This document shows positions 44,441 through 57,924 of a stretch of 64,000 nucleotides of DNA, in pieces. This DNA comes from Cryptomeria japonica. Taxonomy: Eukaryota > Streptophyta > Pinopsida > Cupressales > Cupressaceae. Under the pieces are notes generated by a model. It had not been told where the DNA came from. It searched no databases and worked only from the letters and a program-made list of their open reading frames with translations. Numbering within the stretch: the first letter of the stretch is position 1; the number at the start of each line of letters is the position of its first letter. Made by a program: the position numbers and the translations under genes. The DNA lies in NCBI RefSeq assembly GCF_030272615.1, contig NC_081409.1, forward strand, positions 647,186,468 to 647,250,467, given 5' to 3'.

Positions 44441-46051
44441 AAACTGTTAAGGCTCAAATTTGCACCCTACTAAACTACAAGTTTAGTAATTTGGCCTAAC
44501 ATGGGATTCACTTCTGCATGTGGGCAATGCGCAAATTGAAATGAAACCTCCGGTTCCTAGGCCGGCTCCTATTGGATAAATCGCCTATTTGCTCTTCTAA
44601 CAACTGAAAACTTGGTAGGAAAAGGGAAGAGAAAAGGAAACAATAAAAATAAACTAAGTAACTAGGTGATTCACCAAACTTTGAGGGAAACTAAAATGAT
44701 AATGACAGGTCTCTTATTGCAAAAATTTCTATTTTAGTGGGTAACACTTCTGTTCTATATAGGCCTGCATAAATGTTTCACAGAAAGGTCCTAGACTGAG
44801 CAATCAAGGAAAATATATATTCACATGAAAGCTCCATGTTCTTGTGGACACAAACTACAACCTGCAAACAAAATACACTTCTGCAACTAGGCTCTTGATG
44901 AGACAAAATAACAAGGAATAATACAATTCACTGGTTACCTTTATCAATCATGCTATGAACACAAAGATACAGAAAGAAAAGAAGGCTTGGAAAAGAAACT
45001 TAATAAAACCTTGCTCCAAAAGATGCTGTCATCATATATTCAGTCTCCAAGATTGAGTTATAGAAATTATACAAGAAAATATGCTAAGGACAAAATGTTG
45101 TCACAAGAGCCTTCTCTGCATAATCAGAACTAACTCCCAAAATAGTGTCTTTAGGCACTAAGTACAAAAACCCCAACTGATTTGGGTCGGATGCAGAAAA
45201 AATGCCTCAAAAAGAGGAGTCTAGAAGACACCAAAGAGGGCTATAAACCTGGAAAAGTCTTTCTTAATAAATAATCAACCCAAAAAAGCACTAGAAACAG
45301 CCTCAAAACACTTAATCAAATAATAAAGGCTCCCCAAAATGGTGGAAAAGTCCAACTTCGACCCTTTACCTAAAATTGCTCCAACCTCCCTAGATTTGTT
45401 CCATTTGGTTTCAAACAACCTCATGTTCCTAAAAAGACGCTCTTGTCTCCAAAAATATCTCACTCCTTTTGAATGCTTCCCAAGTGGTTATGAGTGATCC
45501 TATATGCTCTCCTTATGTCTCCAAACTGAAAAGACTTCTTTCAATGAAAGCCTTATCTCTCCTGAATTAACTCCTCCTTCAAAACTAAGTCAAAAGACTT
45601 AGTCTCCTTCTTGCATATGAATATACCTTTTACATTTCGAATAATATTTAATTACAATTTATAATTGCATTGTAATTAAATATCTTTTACAAAAAGATAC
45701 CATCTTTTAACCAAGGAAGAAAACCAAAAAAAATACAATAAAAAGAATAAAAATAAAACATATTTGATATATCGATGGAAAATTAAACATCTATTTTATC
45801 AAATACATTTTATTTTTATTACTTTGCATATTTTATGGAAAGCCCAGCGGACTTGAAGGAAAATAAAAAATTACAAAGGGTTTTTGATAACCCTAAAAGT
45901 CTTGCACTCCCATCGCATTTTTCATTTTGCAAAGTGAAAAACCATTTGGAAGGTTCTCGAGGGTTTGGTGCCGCCATGGATGAAGGGTACTGGGCTTCCT
46001 GAGTCTTCATCTCTGAATGCAAATCCTCTTTTCTACAGGTATGCTCGCCAC

Positions 46052-46392
46052 ATTTACCAGGAAACTTACTGTGTCCGTTTTTATCTTGCATACACTACGT
46101 TTTGCATACATATTTACCAGGAAGATAACGCGCTGTGTTTTTTTTTTTTTTTTCACATTTAGCACGCACATACATTTTGCACTTTGCACGCATTTGCCAG
46201 GAAACTTGTTGTATCCGTTTTTATCTTGCATACACTACGTTTTGCATACATATTTACCAGGAAGATAACGCGCTGTGTTTTTTTTTTTTTTTTCACATTT
46301 AGCACGCACATACATTTTGCACTTTGCACGCATTTGCCAGGAAACTTGCTGTATCCGTTTCTTTACATCTTGCACATTCATTTACCAGGAAA
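46052..46392. repeat. 140-bp tandem repeat in right Gypsy-1 LTR
   Basis: Anchors 'ccaggaaactt' are spaced by 140 bp as in the left LTR. T-runs are longer than in the left copy (about 16 T). Confidence 0.8.
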
Positions 46393-46444
46393 GAAAAACA
46401 AAATGTTGTGTCTGTTTTCTTTAGAGAATGATTTTTCTCACTAT

Positions 46445-46937
<493 letters not shown>

Positions 46938-47342
46938 AGCGTTGAATGTTCACCACCTCTATTGACCACGCCTTCTATAATGTGTTTGGCAATGTTATAC
47001 TTGCTGCCAGGACCCCACGCAGGCTGGGTGAAGGGCTATATACAAGCCACGATTCCTATTCACTATGAGTCGCCACTATTTTCAGCTATAGTCCTCGTAT
47101 TTGAACTGGTTCGAACTATGGGCAAGAGCAAGTATTATGTATTTGTGAGCAAGCCACGTAATCTCCAAACCCTTGGATTATTCTGCAGAACTAGAAGACT
47201 CTGTGTCTGTTTTTTACATATTGCGCATACACATTTACCAGAAAAGTAACGTGCTGTGTCCTTTTTTCCACATTTTGCTTGTTTAGCACCATATTACGAG
47301 GAAACTTGTTACTATCATTGCATTCCATAACACCGCATCCTT

Positions 47343-47807
47343 TTAAGGCATTTTAATCGAACAGTTCCAGCATGCTTTGGAAATAAAACTCTCTGTATAA
47401 GAAGAATTCGTGTTCCCTTTGAAGACTTCGCGAGCTTCCCTGATATATTTGTCCTTGATATATAGTGTCTCTTCAAGATGACGCCTAGCACAAGAAAGCC
47501 ACCTTTTCATCCTCCATTGGACAAACCAAGGTAGAGAATGACCATCGACTTCAAACTTGTAAGATGGTTTGATGTTTTCAAGTAATGAAAACTGGACATT
47601 CTTATCTCTAGAGTTGAAATCTACTCCTGAAGGAACAATTTTTTCCTGCTGATCAATATCACTGGAGTTCAATAGGGGTGTGCAGAGAGTATTCTCTCGT
47701 TTATCTCTGAGAGACTCAGAACTGTCAGAAACACTCTTTTCAGCTTTAAAAGATTCAGAAATGTGTTTTGTATTAGTTTCAAAATTACTACTATTTGATG
47801 GCTGCAT
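47343..47807 (-). CDS. Unidentified 154-codon open frame in right LTR
   Basis: Encodes the same protein as 35391-35855; a base difference near 47717 is silent. No recognised domain. See the left copy for composition and alternatives. Confidence 0.3.
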   Translation of the reverse strand: MQPSNSSNFETNTKHISESFKAEKSVSDSSESLRDKRENTLCTPLLNSSDIDQQEKIVPSGVDFNSRDKNVQFSLLENIKPSYKFEVDGHSLPWFVQWRMKRWLSCARRHLEETLYIKDKYIREAREVFKGNTNSSYTESFISKACWNCSIKMP

Positions 47808-49585
47808 GCTATTTTCTTGTGTATCGGAAGCTCTTTACTCTTCATGCCTCCTTTATATCATGTGCTTGAAGCAATTACATCGCCTTTATCCTGAAAGACG
47901 GACTAAAGGAGAATCTCCTTACATTTTATGCTCTCTGGCCCAATAATTTGAGATCTGCAGGATTACATCTAAAGGTTTCAGCTCTATAAGTTACTAATAG
48001 CTGATAAATTATATTATAAATTGGACGATAGAATCTTTCAAGCCTTCCCTGGCATCTAGGTAGACATTTTGATTGACAAAACCAAGCACAAGTGGGGTTC
48101 CCTTGTTCCCCAGTTATAAACTCTACACAGAAAAACCTTGGCAAAAATAAGCCTCCAGAAAGATATTCACATGAAAATGAAAAGAAGAACAACTTTCCCA
48201 GTAGAGAAAGAAAAACATTTGGAGAAATGCAGTCACCATGTTTCCTACACTTCTGAAAAGTACTGGTTAAAGCTGCTTGAAAGCTTTTATCAGATCCATC
48301 CTTTTATCCTTGAAAGTGTCCCCTGTAAGAGTTTCCATAGGCAGCCAGAGCAGTTCATTATTCCAGCAATTTTTTGTCATGGAGACTCTTAATAATTTAC
48401 TTACCATAGTTTGTCACCAGTTCCCTAGGCAAAAGGGAAGCAATAGTTGCAATCTTCCGACCTGCCCAAGAGTTATGCCATTGCCTGTTTTGTTTATTAT
48501 ATTTATAGTTGTGTCTTTGAGAATCAAACTGCTTGTTGAATTCTCTCGCAAAGAGATAAATTCCTTTGTGTTTTCATACTGTGTATTTAATGTTATGTAG
48601 AAATGAAGTTCGAGCACGGGCTCGTGACACTCATTTCATTACCAGTTGATTCTGATTTCATTGAAGTTCACTGTTTGAACATGCATTTAAAACTCAGATG
48701 CTTTGTTTCTTTACCATCTTGTTGCATTGAATTGTTTATCTTCACGATGTGGTATTGACCCTTTTTAAATACTGTAAGGTTTCACATTGAAATAATATGT
48801 CCCTTAAAACAGTTTATTCATTAATATTTTCTCTTTATGCATATCATGAATAGTAAAGTAAAAGGTTTCATATTTAAAACAAACATGTCCCTTTGATACT
48901 TCAGTTGGTTTCTTCATCATTCCACTTTGATATTCCGAGATTAGTTACTCTAAAAGGTATATCGGGCTCATACCCGAAGGGAGCCTCGGTCAGGGGCACA
49001 TGCCAATTAGAGTAACTAATTATCTGCACATGAAACAAACACATTAGCATAAACATTTCTTTTTTCTGAAGCAGTGATTTGTCTTTATCTTTCCCGCCCT
49101 TTCAAAACAGAAATATGATAGGCTATAATAAATGATATGTCGTAGGATAATCTTTCATTGCTTAGATCGGTTGGATCTAACACCTCTTCTTTTTTGTGCA
49201 GGAAAGTAGGAGTTTTCAAAGTCTGAAGATCGAGAAAACATTCACAAGAGCAACGGGGCAACCAATAACCAGTCAAAGCAACCCAAGGCAATGACTGGTT
49301 ATCCTCACACTCATTTTTTAATTCTATCCTTTTTTGTTTTGGATATGTAGGAAAGAAAAGAATGCTAAGCTCACGGCTTGTGTGAGGTTTTAAGAAACTC
49401 AGTGTATATAAATATGCTTCAGATGCATGAACTCAATTTGTAATCTATCATTGTTCAATACAAATGAAAATATCCTCTTTTCCCTCTTTTTTCAACACTG
49501 CGATGTATCTTTATGTAAATGCAATCATTCGATAAATATGCATCCTCTGGCTAAAATTACATGGGCAATGAAATTTTAGATAACA

Positions 49586-49590
49586 ATAAT
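49586..49590. repeat. Target-site duplication of Gypsy-1, right
   Basis: 'ataat', one mismatch to 'gtaat' at 32488-32492. Confidence 0.7.
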
Positions 49591-50009
49591 ACCATTCTTC
49601 TCTGGTGTCCTCGGTGTAGAAAACTACCTCTTCATTCAATTGTCTTCACAATATCTAGTGAATTCCTCTAAAGTAAATTCACCTACTTGATCAGTCCTCA
49701 GACACTTTATCTTCTAATCACTTTCCTTTTCAGCTAAAGCCCTGAATGCCTTGAACTTACTAAATGCTTCTATTTTATCCTTCAATAATGTGAACTACAT
49801 CATTCTTGAGCAATCATTAGTGAAGATCATAAAATATTTGTCACCTTGAATACTTTTAGTCCTTATTGGTCCACAGAGGTTTGTATGAACCAAATCTAAC
49901 AAATGTTCTGCTGAAAAATGTTTTCTCTTAAAGGTTGAGGATGTCATCTTTGCTAACTGACATTCCTTACACAAAGCATTCACCAGTTTGTCCAACTAAG
50001 GAAAACCTC

Positions 50010-50471
50010 TTATCGACTTGGACTTACTGACCTTAGAATGTTATCAAAATTTATATGACAAAATCTTTGATGCCAAAGCCAACTATCATCTACTTTAGCA
50101 ATTAAATAGTTGTTGAATGTAGGATTTAGGTGAAACATGTTACCTTTTGTCTGCTTGCCGGTTGCAATCAGTTCACCTTTTCTCCCATAGATTTTGCACA
50201 TTCCATTCTTGAATTCCAATGGATAACCCCTGTCATTGAGTTGAGCTACACTTAAAACATTGTTATTTAATCCTTCAACCCAGTAGACATCATCTGCACT
50301 ACTCTTCCCATTAAGAGAGATGGTTCCCTTTTGTTTTACCATGTAGGGTGAGCCATTTCCAAATCTGACAACTCCTCCATCAAATTCCTTCAAAGTAAGA
50401 AATTTACTTCGGTCACCGATCATGTGGTGTGAGAAACTACTATCTATGATCCAATATTCAGAACTATCCAT
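50010..50471 (-). pseudogene. Copia-C internal A protease
   Basis: An open 153-codon piece. 'WIIDSSFSHHMIGDRSKF': the catalytic D-S-G has become D-S-S and the next Cys is Phe, so the active site is damaged. It continues with 'VVRFGNGS', 'VEGLNNNVLSVAQL' and the start of the integrase zinc segment ('SWLWHQRFCHINFDNI'). Confidence 0.82.
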
Positions 50472-51117
50472 GGGATAAACTAATGCCTTGTGATCAGATG
50501 TCTCCTTTTTAATGGCTACAAAGACAATGTCTTTATTAGCATCTCCCTTAGATTCCTCATCAGTGATACCACCATCAACTACAATGAGGCAATCTCTTTT
50601 GCCTTTTCCTTTTTACTTCTTGTACTTCTCATGCTTATGCTCATTGTCACCATTAGGATAGTTAGCTGCAATGTGTCCAATCTTGTTACATGCAAAAAAT
50701 TTCAAAGGTAATTTTCCTATGTACTTACTTGTACCTCTTGGTAACCGCTTGACCAACAATGCTTCAAGCCCAATAAGTATATATTCATCATCAACTTCTG
50801 TACTGCATCTAGACTCATAACTGTGACTAACATCTATGATTTTCCTCATCAGAGGTTTAGAAACTGAAGCTCTAAATGTAGATACAAATTTCTGAGCACT
50901 ACCATCATAACCATTTAATTCAAATGCAGTAAGTTTACCAATGATGGAGTCAAGAGTTACCTTAGTTTTATCGATAGACTTTAGCTTCTAAATGGTTGCA
51001 ACATGGATAGTGTAGACTGGTAGAAGGGTTCTCAACACCTTACTAACCATTGTGACATCCTCCACATTACCACCAACACTCTTGATCTCATGAACTATCT
51101 CTTTGATCCTGTGACCA

Positions 51118-51122
51118 TACTG
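51118..51122. repeat. Target-site duplication of solo Copia-A LTR, left
   Basis: 'tactg', repeated at 52633-52637. Confidence 0.88.
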
Positions 51123-52632
51123 TGCTGGCATTATAACAGACAAAAAGAAGGTTGGCATTCCAATTACAATGAGAGATTGTTGGCATTTCAATAAGGATAT
51201 TGAGAAGGTTTTTGATGACTATGGATATAACTGAATAAGGATGATTACTATCTTAATATTATTATTTTGTCATTGATGTCAAGAAATTGATTTTCTAATT
51301 TAGTATGATGTTTCCATAACTTAAGAAGTATGATTTGATGAGTATAAAGATGTCGGTAAAAGACACAGAAAGAATATGATGAATAAGGGGATAAGTTATT
51401 CAATGGGCAACTATTACCAAGTTAGACAATGATGAGATCATGATGTTTAGATTGTTTTGATATCCTACATATGCTATTGTTTGAAAGGTTAATTCTATAC
51501 TATGTTACTAAGAAAAGAACCTAGTTGGTAAACCCTAAGGTTATCGCTATCGGTTAATGAAGGCAGAATGTCTACCGAGTGAAGTTTAGTATTTGCCAAG
51601 TTACAACCAAGCTATAACATAATGCATTAAATGTTTACATGTGATATTTAATGAAGGAAGCTGATTAGTTGGAGTGGATTAAATGATTGGTAAGTCGTGT
51701 ATGAAGATTGTTAAAGAATCTATGGTAAAGAAAGATCGGCAGGAAGATCTACAGCTCAGATTGAACCGCAATACCCTAACACAAGTTCCAAGGTGAAAAT
51801 GCAAGTTCCAAGGGAAGGTAAAACATTTTTAGATCAAAGGATACATTGAACCTAGAAAAGATTGAAGATCTAATGGCTATGATTGATCATGGGAAATGTG
51901 ATCAAGGAGATTAAGCGGTTGGAAGATTGTTTATAAATAGGAAACTGTTGATAAACAATGTATGCGGGCAAGTGTATGCACAGGGATGCTACATAGTGAT
52001 TACCGAGCACAAAAGCTTGAAGACCTATTTTGATAATAGAGTATAGAGCCCAACGGAGGGACAAGATAAGTCCTATGAATTGATTGTATTGAGCAAATAA
52101 GAATCTGCTTCAACATTTTAGATGTGAAGTTGTAGACATATTTTTATTACTGCTATTTTGAGAAGTAGCAGAAAATCTCTTAACCGAGTGGACTTAACAG
52201 TCTTATTTGTAAAATCCTCTAGCAAAGTGACATTCTTATTGAGTGTTTGAAATCCTTTAACAAGGTCACTTCTAACAAGGTGAAGATCCTAACAGATTTG
52301 AGGGAAATCCCTTAACCGGGTCACATCTAGCAATGTGTTTGTAATCTTTAATAGGATTTTCTTTTACCCAAGCATACTCTAGAAGAGTATATTTATTGGT
52401 GGGTCTGAAATCCCATAGTGGTTTTTCCCTATTTGGGTTTCCACATTAAATCTGGTGTTATATGTTTGTGATCTTATCTATTTATGGGTCTGCATGCATT
52501 ACTATTTTTCTGATAAGGTTACCGAGGTTGAATCTGTTGTTTTTATTGAAGATTAAGTTTGAATGATTCACCCCCCCTCTCATCTTGTTAACTTGGCATC
52601 TGTACTAATCATATTTAGTATCAAAACTATCA
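51123..52632 (+). repeat. Solo LTR of Copia-A
   Basis: 1,510 bp, from 'tgctggcattata' to 'aaaactatca'. It aligns along its length with the Copia-A LTRs, including TATA 51932-51939, 'ttgtcattgatgtcaa' 51267-51282 and the C-run 52564-52582. No internal region is attached and an exact 5-bp TSD brackets it: a product of recombination between the two LTRs of a former full element. Confidence 0.92.
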
Positions 52633-52637
52633 TACTG
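52633..52637. repeat. Target-site duplication of solo Copia-A LTR, right
   Basis: 'tactg', identical to 51118-51122. Confidence 0.88.
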
Positions 52638-53065
52638 TTGTATATTCTCTCTTTCAGCCATCTGCATGTCATCAAATTTACCTCTCTGAATCTCTTCTTT
52701 GGAAATCTTCACATGCTCATTACCCCTATAGATTTCCTTAAGTTTCTTCCACACCTCATAAGAAGTCTCCAGACCATGGACATCAACATATTATGAATTA
52801 GACAAAGAACTAATAATGGCCTCCAATGCTTGATTATTTTCTTGTCTCTCTTTCTTTTGATCATCAGACATAGTCCCACTAGGTGCAACATATTGAGTAA
52901 CAACATGTTCCTAGTATTGACTTCCTAGACTCTTGGTATAGATTTTCATTCTATGACTCCATATTCTATAGTTTTACCTATTAAACTTTGGACCTTCTTT
53001 CTTCATCATGTTCTTCTAGATATTTACCTCAATTTGTTAGGCTTAGACACTAGAGGACCTAAAAT

Positions 53066-53077
53066 GCTCTAATACCA
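53066..53077 (-). other. Primer binding site, Copia-C internal A
   Basis: On the - strand 'tggtattagagc', one C-to-T difference from the initiator-Met complement, two bases from the middle LTR. Confidence 0.82.
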
Positions 53078-53079
53078 AT

Positions 53080-54490
53080 TGATGGTATGATGAATCAATA
53101 AGGATCTAGACAACTACTAAGAGGGGGGGTGTGAATCAGTAGATAGAAAACTAACTAAACTTTCACCAAACTCAAAAATAACCTCTCAAGACAAACTCAG
53201 AACTGACTAGTACAAACATTGAACTACAAATTGTAATATCATTGTCAAGTATACCGTTTCACTGTCATATCAGAATAATAATAAAATAACTTTGAACCTC
53301 TCAAACCTTTTCACCAAAACAACCAAATACTTTATTGACAAAAGTAAAAGCACATTTTAGATTACAGTCGGTCATCATATCATATGTAAGTGGATTTAGC
53401 AGCTAAGCAAATTAACCATAGCAAACATAACCACAAAAACATTCACCACTTGACACAATGATTTTGATGTGGAAACCCAAATAGGAAAAACCACGGTGGA
53501 GATGAATACCCACAGGTATTTTGAACTCTTTTGAAGTTCACCCTGTTCGTAGCCAAGCCTGTTAAAGCTTTACAATAAGTCCTATTAAGAACAAATCCTA
53601 TTAGGGACCACCCGGTTAAGGGATTGACTATAATGCCCTATTAGAAGCAATACCCTATTAGGAGTAACCTCGGTAGACGATTTGAAATCCAAGATAATGG
53701 ATCACTTGGTTAGTGGATTTAGATAACACCAAGCATGTTAGAGCTTACCCGGTTAAGGTATTTGACTGTTGTAATTGTTAGAGAAGAACAAGGGTTTGTT
53801 GATCTGGTGAATAGAACTACACTGCTTGATCAGATCCTTTTCATGCTCCTATCTACCTTCACACATACTACAGATACACCTTCTGGTTTGGCAACCAATC
53901 ACTCTTACATTCAACCAAAATTTCCAACTCTACAACAAAATAACTCATCGATCTTATAAGAAAAGCAGTAGGTCAATAACACATCACAAACCTAAGACCT
54001 CATAGAGATTACAAACAAATTGGTTCAAGTATGACTGTTGGATTACATAGCAATCATTGCAGATTATTCAAGACAACCTTGACCGGTCCTTGATTTCTGC
54101 TTCATCGATCCATATAACTCATCACATGGTTTCCACTACATTCAATGTACTCGCTTATTCCCAAGATAAAACCGTTATCTCTATGTGCCAAAAACTATTT
54201 GAAACTCTTCCCATACAACATGCATATGTGGCATAATCATTATTGCTCATCATTTGATCATAAACCAATACAACTAATTCACCAATCTCCATCGGTTAGG
54301 ATTTTAGGGTTTAGCACATTAACAGGTTGGGTTACCGGTTGATTTCACTGCTTCTCTAGTAATAATGGTTTCCTTCACTAGCTCACCTACCGGTTGAAAA
54401 TTAACATCATTAAAACATCATTACCGGTTATAATTGACATCAATGACAACATAATAGTTCATCAATGCAATCTTCATGCAAATACCAACA
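53080..54490 (-). repeat. Copia-C shared middle LTR
   Basis: 1,411 bp, + strand ends 'tgatggtatgatgaatc' and 'caaataccaaca'. A primer site is on one side and a polypurine tract on the other. U3 motif complement at 54434-54449; G-run complement of the C-run motif at 53121-53139. Confidence 0.92.
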
Positions 54491-54502
54491 ATATCCCCCT
54501 TT
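54491..54502 (-). other. Polypurine tract, Copia-C internal B
   Basis: On the - strand 'aaagggggatat' abuts the LTR. The second upstream tract is at about 55971-55982, beyond the Copia-D solo LTR. Confidence 0.8.
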
Positions 54503-54526
54503 GGCATTGATGGCAATACAAGTATC

Positions 54527-55808
54527 TGTTAGGATAACCGATTAACAACTGTGAGGGAGGGGTGAATCAGTTGTTAACAAATTATAACTTTTAATCCACA
54601 ATAAAAACTTAAACAAATTAAATACCAGTAAAGCACATATAGATGTTGATAGGAAAAGATACTGGTAAATAATACAACTTAACAATTAACCAGATAATCA
54701 ATGCAAAGCAACCATACTACATAACACCATGATTTGTATGTTGAAAACCTTGAAAGGGAAAAACCATGTTGGGAAGCCTACCCATAGTCAGATGATACTT
54801 CTGTAGAAAGTATGTGTTGCAATGAGGGGCCTGCACTTGCAGGAAGGCACACTGCCTAGAGTGTACTGCTCATTACAAAAGAGTCTCACTGACTATAGAG
54901 AGGCTACAACCATCTCAAGATAAATGGACAACAATCCAATAGAGTGAACTGCTAGAAATAGCATCTACCATGCCTGATTACAGTCCCAGTTACTCAGTGC
55001 CGGAGGACTAAATCCTCTTCTGAATCCAATTCGATCACCAATGATCGACCATCTCCTCTACCTTAATGATATTACAATACTCACACATTACATTCCTTGA
55101 CCATGACCTTTCCAATAACCATGATACTTTACAAAGAGTTTCTACCTCTTATTTATACAAACCCTAAGGCCTAAACCAATTGGGTCGGCCACCTAAAAAA
55201 TATTACAATAAGATCGTTACATGATTCCATATTACAATGATATGCCATGTCAACTTAAGACCAAAACAATAATAACAAATCCATAAATCATCTCAAAACA
55301 TCCCAGAAACGTGTAGAGTACATGTTAGCATGATACCAGTCCATAACCTAGATAGGTACCGGACCTATTCTGGGTCCACCATGCCAAATCAATTTCTTCA
55401 AGTAGTTGAAGCATGATCAAAGAACATCTTCAACATCCTGAAATCCATGAAGAAGCTGTAGCAACACCAACTATGCATCCTCTCATGATTCCTTAGTGAA
55501 AGCTCTTTCGGTAAAGCCTTAAACTAGTGTCGGTAAGGGTTTACCAGAGTGTATGATAGCATCTGATTACCAAGCCAATACCAAATGACCAAAACATTCT
55601 CATGGAGCATATAACACATGAAATCAAATATACTTCATTGATCCAAAAATACCGGAAGTGTCCAACAGATAGTCTCTTTTATCAGTAACACTAGCTCTTC
55701 TATCGGTAACTAAAACTTGTCTGCCAGTAACCAACCATTACAGCTAGCATTGACATCAATGACAAAACATCAATGCAACACATAATCAATTCATCCATAA
55801 TGCCAACA
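54527..55808 (-). repeat. Solo LTR of a fourth copia family (Copia-D)
   Basis: 1,282 bp, + strand ends 'tgttaggataaccg' and 'ataatgccaaca'; the - strand begins 'tgttggcattatgg'. It interrupts Copia-C leader sequence that is continuous in internal A (29945-29965). Flanks 'gtatc' (54522-54526) and 'atatc' (55809-55813) are a TSD with one G/A mismatch. It has the shared LTR motifs (55750-55765; 54551-54569), which fixes its orientation as - strand. Confidence 0.87.
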
Positions 55809-56143
55809 ATATCAATACCCTTGATTGTTATGATTGTGAATAGGAATCCTGGTTTACATTTTACCATGTACTCTCCTTCAAATGAGTCTCCATGTCTTCA
55901 GCTGGTAATTGGCTATAGATCTTCTCTTTGTCAATCATACAATTCTTTTCCCCATAATCATATAGTTCTTCTCCCCCTTTGACAACAATGCCAAAGTGAA
56001 AGTAAAACATGCAGTGTCATACTTCACTATTCTGCATCAACAATCTACAACTTGATGCTCCACTTGTGGAATAACTCCACTCTACACCAATCCTGCTTCA
56101 AGATTCTTCAATTAGCTCCGAGACTGATGTATTCCACATCTTC

Positions 56144-56690
56144 TCAATTGACTTCATGTAGGGGCACAACCCCTAGCTGACCTCTAAGATACTCAAAAGA
56201 AGTCTTAGGCAGAGGTTTAGAAAAAATATATGTTAGTTGCTCCTTAGTAGACACATGCTCCAATAACACATATTTACTCTGCACTTTCTCTCTCAAGAAA
56301 TGATATTTCATCTCAATATGTTTGGTTCTAGCATGTAACATTGGGTTCTTTGAAATACTTTATTGCACTGGTGTTGTCACATAAAATCTTTACTAAATCT
56401 GTAATCTTCATCTTGAATCATTCCAGAATGTGTTTCATCCAGATTTCCTAGGTACAATTCATATATGCTGCAACATATTCAGCTTTAGCAGTGGACAGTG
56501 ATATACAACTCTTCTTCTTGCTGCTCCATGATACAAGTCTTCCTCCAAGAAAGAATGCACCACTGGTTGTGCTCTTCCTATCATCAACATTACTTGCCCA
56601 GTTTGCATCTGTATAAACCTTCAAATGAAAGTTACCTACATATGGATACCATAATCCATAGTCAATAGTACCTTTCAAATATCAGAATAT
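56144..56690 (-). pseudogene. Copia-C internal B RNase H (broken)
   Basis: The piece 56448-56678 has 'YTDANWASNVDDRKSTTSG' and 'SWSSKKKSCISLSTAKAEYV'. A TAG (CAG to TAG) after 'NCT' and a frameshift near 56360 follow, then 56144-56341 with 'HVSTKEQLTYIFSKPLPKT' and the terminal 'LGVVPLHEVN'. Confidence 0.82.
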
Positions 56691-57922
56691 TCTTTTGGTT
56701 GTTATCATGTGTGTCTCCTTTGGATTCTTCTAAAATTTGGAAACTAAACCAACTGCATGAGAAATATTTGGTCTGCTGTATACAACATAATGTAGTTTCC
56801 CTACCATTGATTTGTACTCCTTTTCATCAATAGATGTAGCATCATCCTCCTTAGACAGTTTACAACATGTAACCATAGGTGGCCCAACTAGTTTACAGTC
56901 ACTCATTCCAAATGTCTTTAATACCTCTTTCACATACTTAGGCTTTGTGATAAAAATACCACACTTTATCTGCTGAATTTGCAAACCTATGAAGAATTTT
57001 ATCTGTCCTACTAGAGACATTTTAAATTCACTTTTCATCTCATTTGCAAAGTCATCACTCATGTCATCATTACCTCCAAATATGATATCATCCACAAACA
57101 CTTCACTAACCAGTATCTTATCTCCTTCAAATTTGAGATATATTTTGATGTCTTCACCGGTTCTCTGAAAACCTATCTTCATAGGTGTTAATGTAGCCTT
57201 TCATACCATTCTCTCAGTGCTTTCTTCAAACCATATAGTGCCTTGTGTAGTTTACACACCATATCCTTTACATTAGTCAAAGCATAACCATCTGGCTGCT
57301 CAATGTATACTTCTTCTTCCAGTATTTCATTTAGAGATTCTAACTTCACATCCATCTAATATACTTTGAATCCATTATATCTCGCAAATGCAAGTAGAGT
57401 CCTAACACCTTCCAATCTAGCAACTGGTGCAAATGTCTCACCATAGTCTTCTCCTTCTTCTTGTGCATAACCTTTTCATACCAATCTAGCTTTGTTTCTG
57501 ACTACTACTCCATCTTCATTCAGTTTATTCCTAAATACCCATTTAGTACTTATCACAATTTTATTCACTGGTCTAGGTAGTAGGGTCCATGTATTGTTCT
57601 TCTTAATCTGGTCAAGCTCCTCTTCCATGGCTTTAATCCCGTGATCATCTCCAAATGCTTCCTTAGAAGTTCTAGGCTCAATAGTGGAGATCATGCAAGA
57701 ATTCTCTCTAATTCTTCTTCTGGTTAACACTCCAACATCTTTATCTCCAATAATATGGTCAGGATTATGATTGAGTTTCACATACCCTAGAATGACATGA
57801 TCATTATCTTTAGGTTCTTCTTCCTCACTTTCATCATGTTCTTTTGAATCTACATGTTTGGGTTGAACTGGTACTACAACATTCACTTCACTAGCTTTTG
57901 GCTTCACTAGTTCTAGCTCCAA
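56691..57922 (-). pseudogene. Copia-C internal B reverse transcriptase (broken)
   Basis: The piece 57476-57922 is an acidic linker ('SEEEEPKDNDHVI') then 'NNTWTLLPRPVNKIVISTKW' and 'KARLV' before a stop. The middle has further stops near 57357. The piece 56730-57182 has 'FVDDIIFGGND' and the 'SMVGKLHYVVYSRPNISHAV' C-terminal segment. Confidence 0.83.
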
Positions 57923-57924
57923 AA

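Larger units (their letters stand above)
50472..53009 (-). pseudogene. gag: Copia-C internal A gag, split by a Copia-A solo LTR
   Basis: The N-terminal part runs from the Met near 53009 to 52638, with several stops. The rest is at 50472-51117: the 'RIKEIVHEIKSVGGNVED' region (50988-51110) and the knuckle segment with F-F-A-C-N-K-I-G-H-I-A-A-N-Y in 50613-50849, where the first and last knuckle Cys are lost. The solo LTR lies between, with TSD 'tactg'. Confidence 0.82.
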
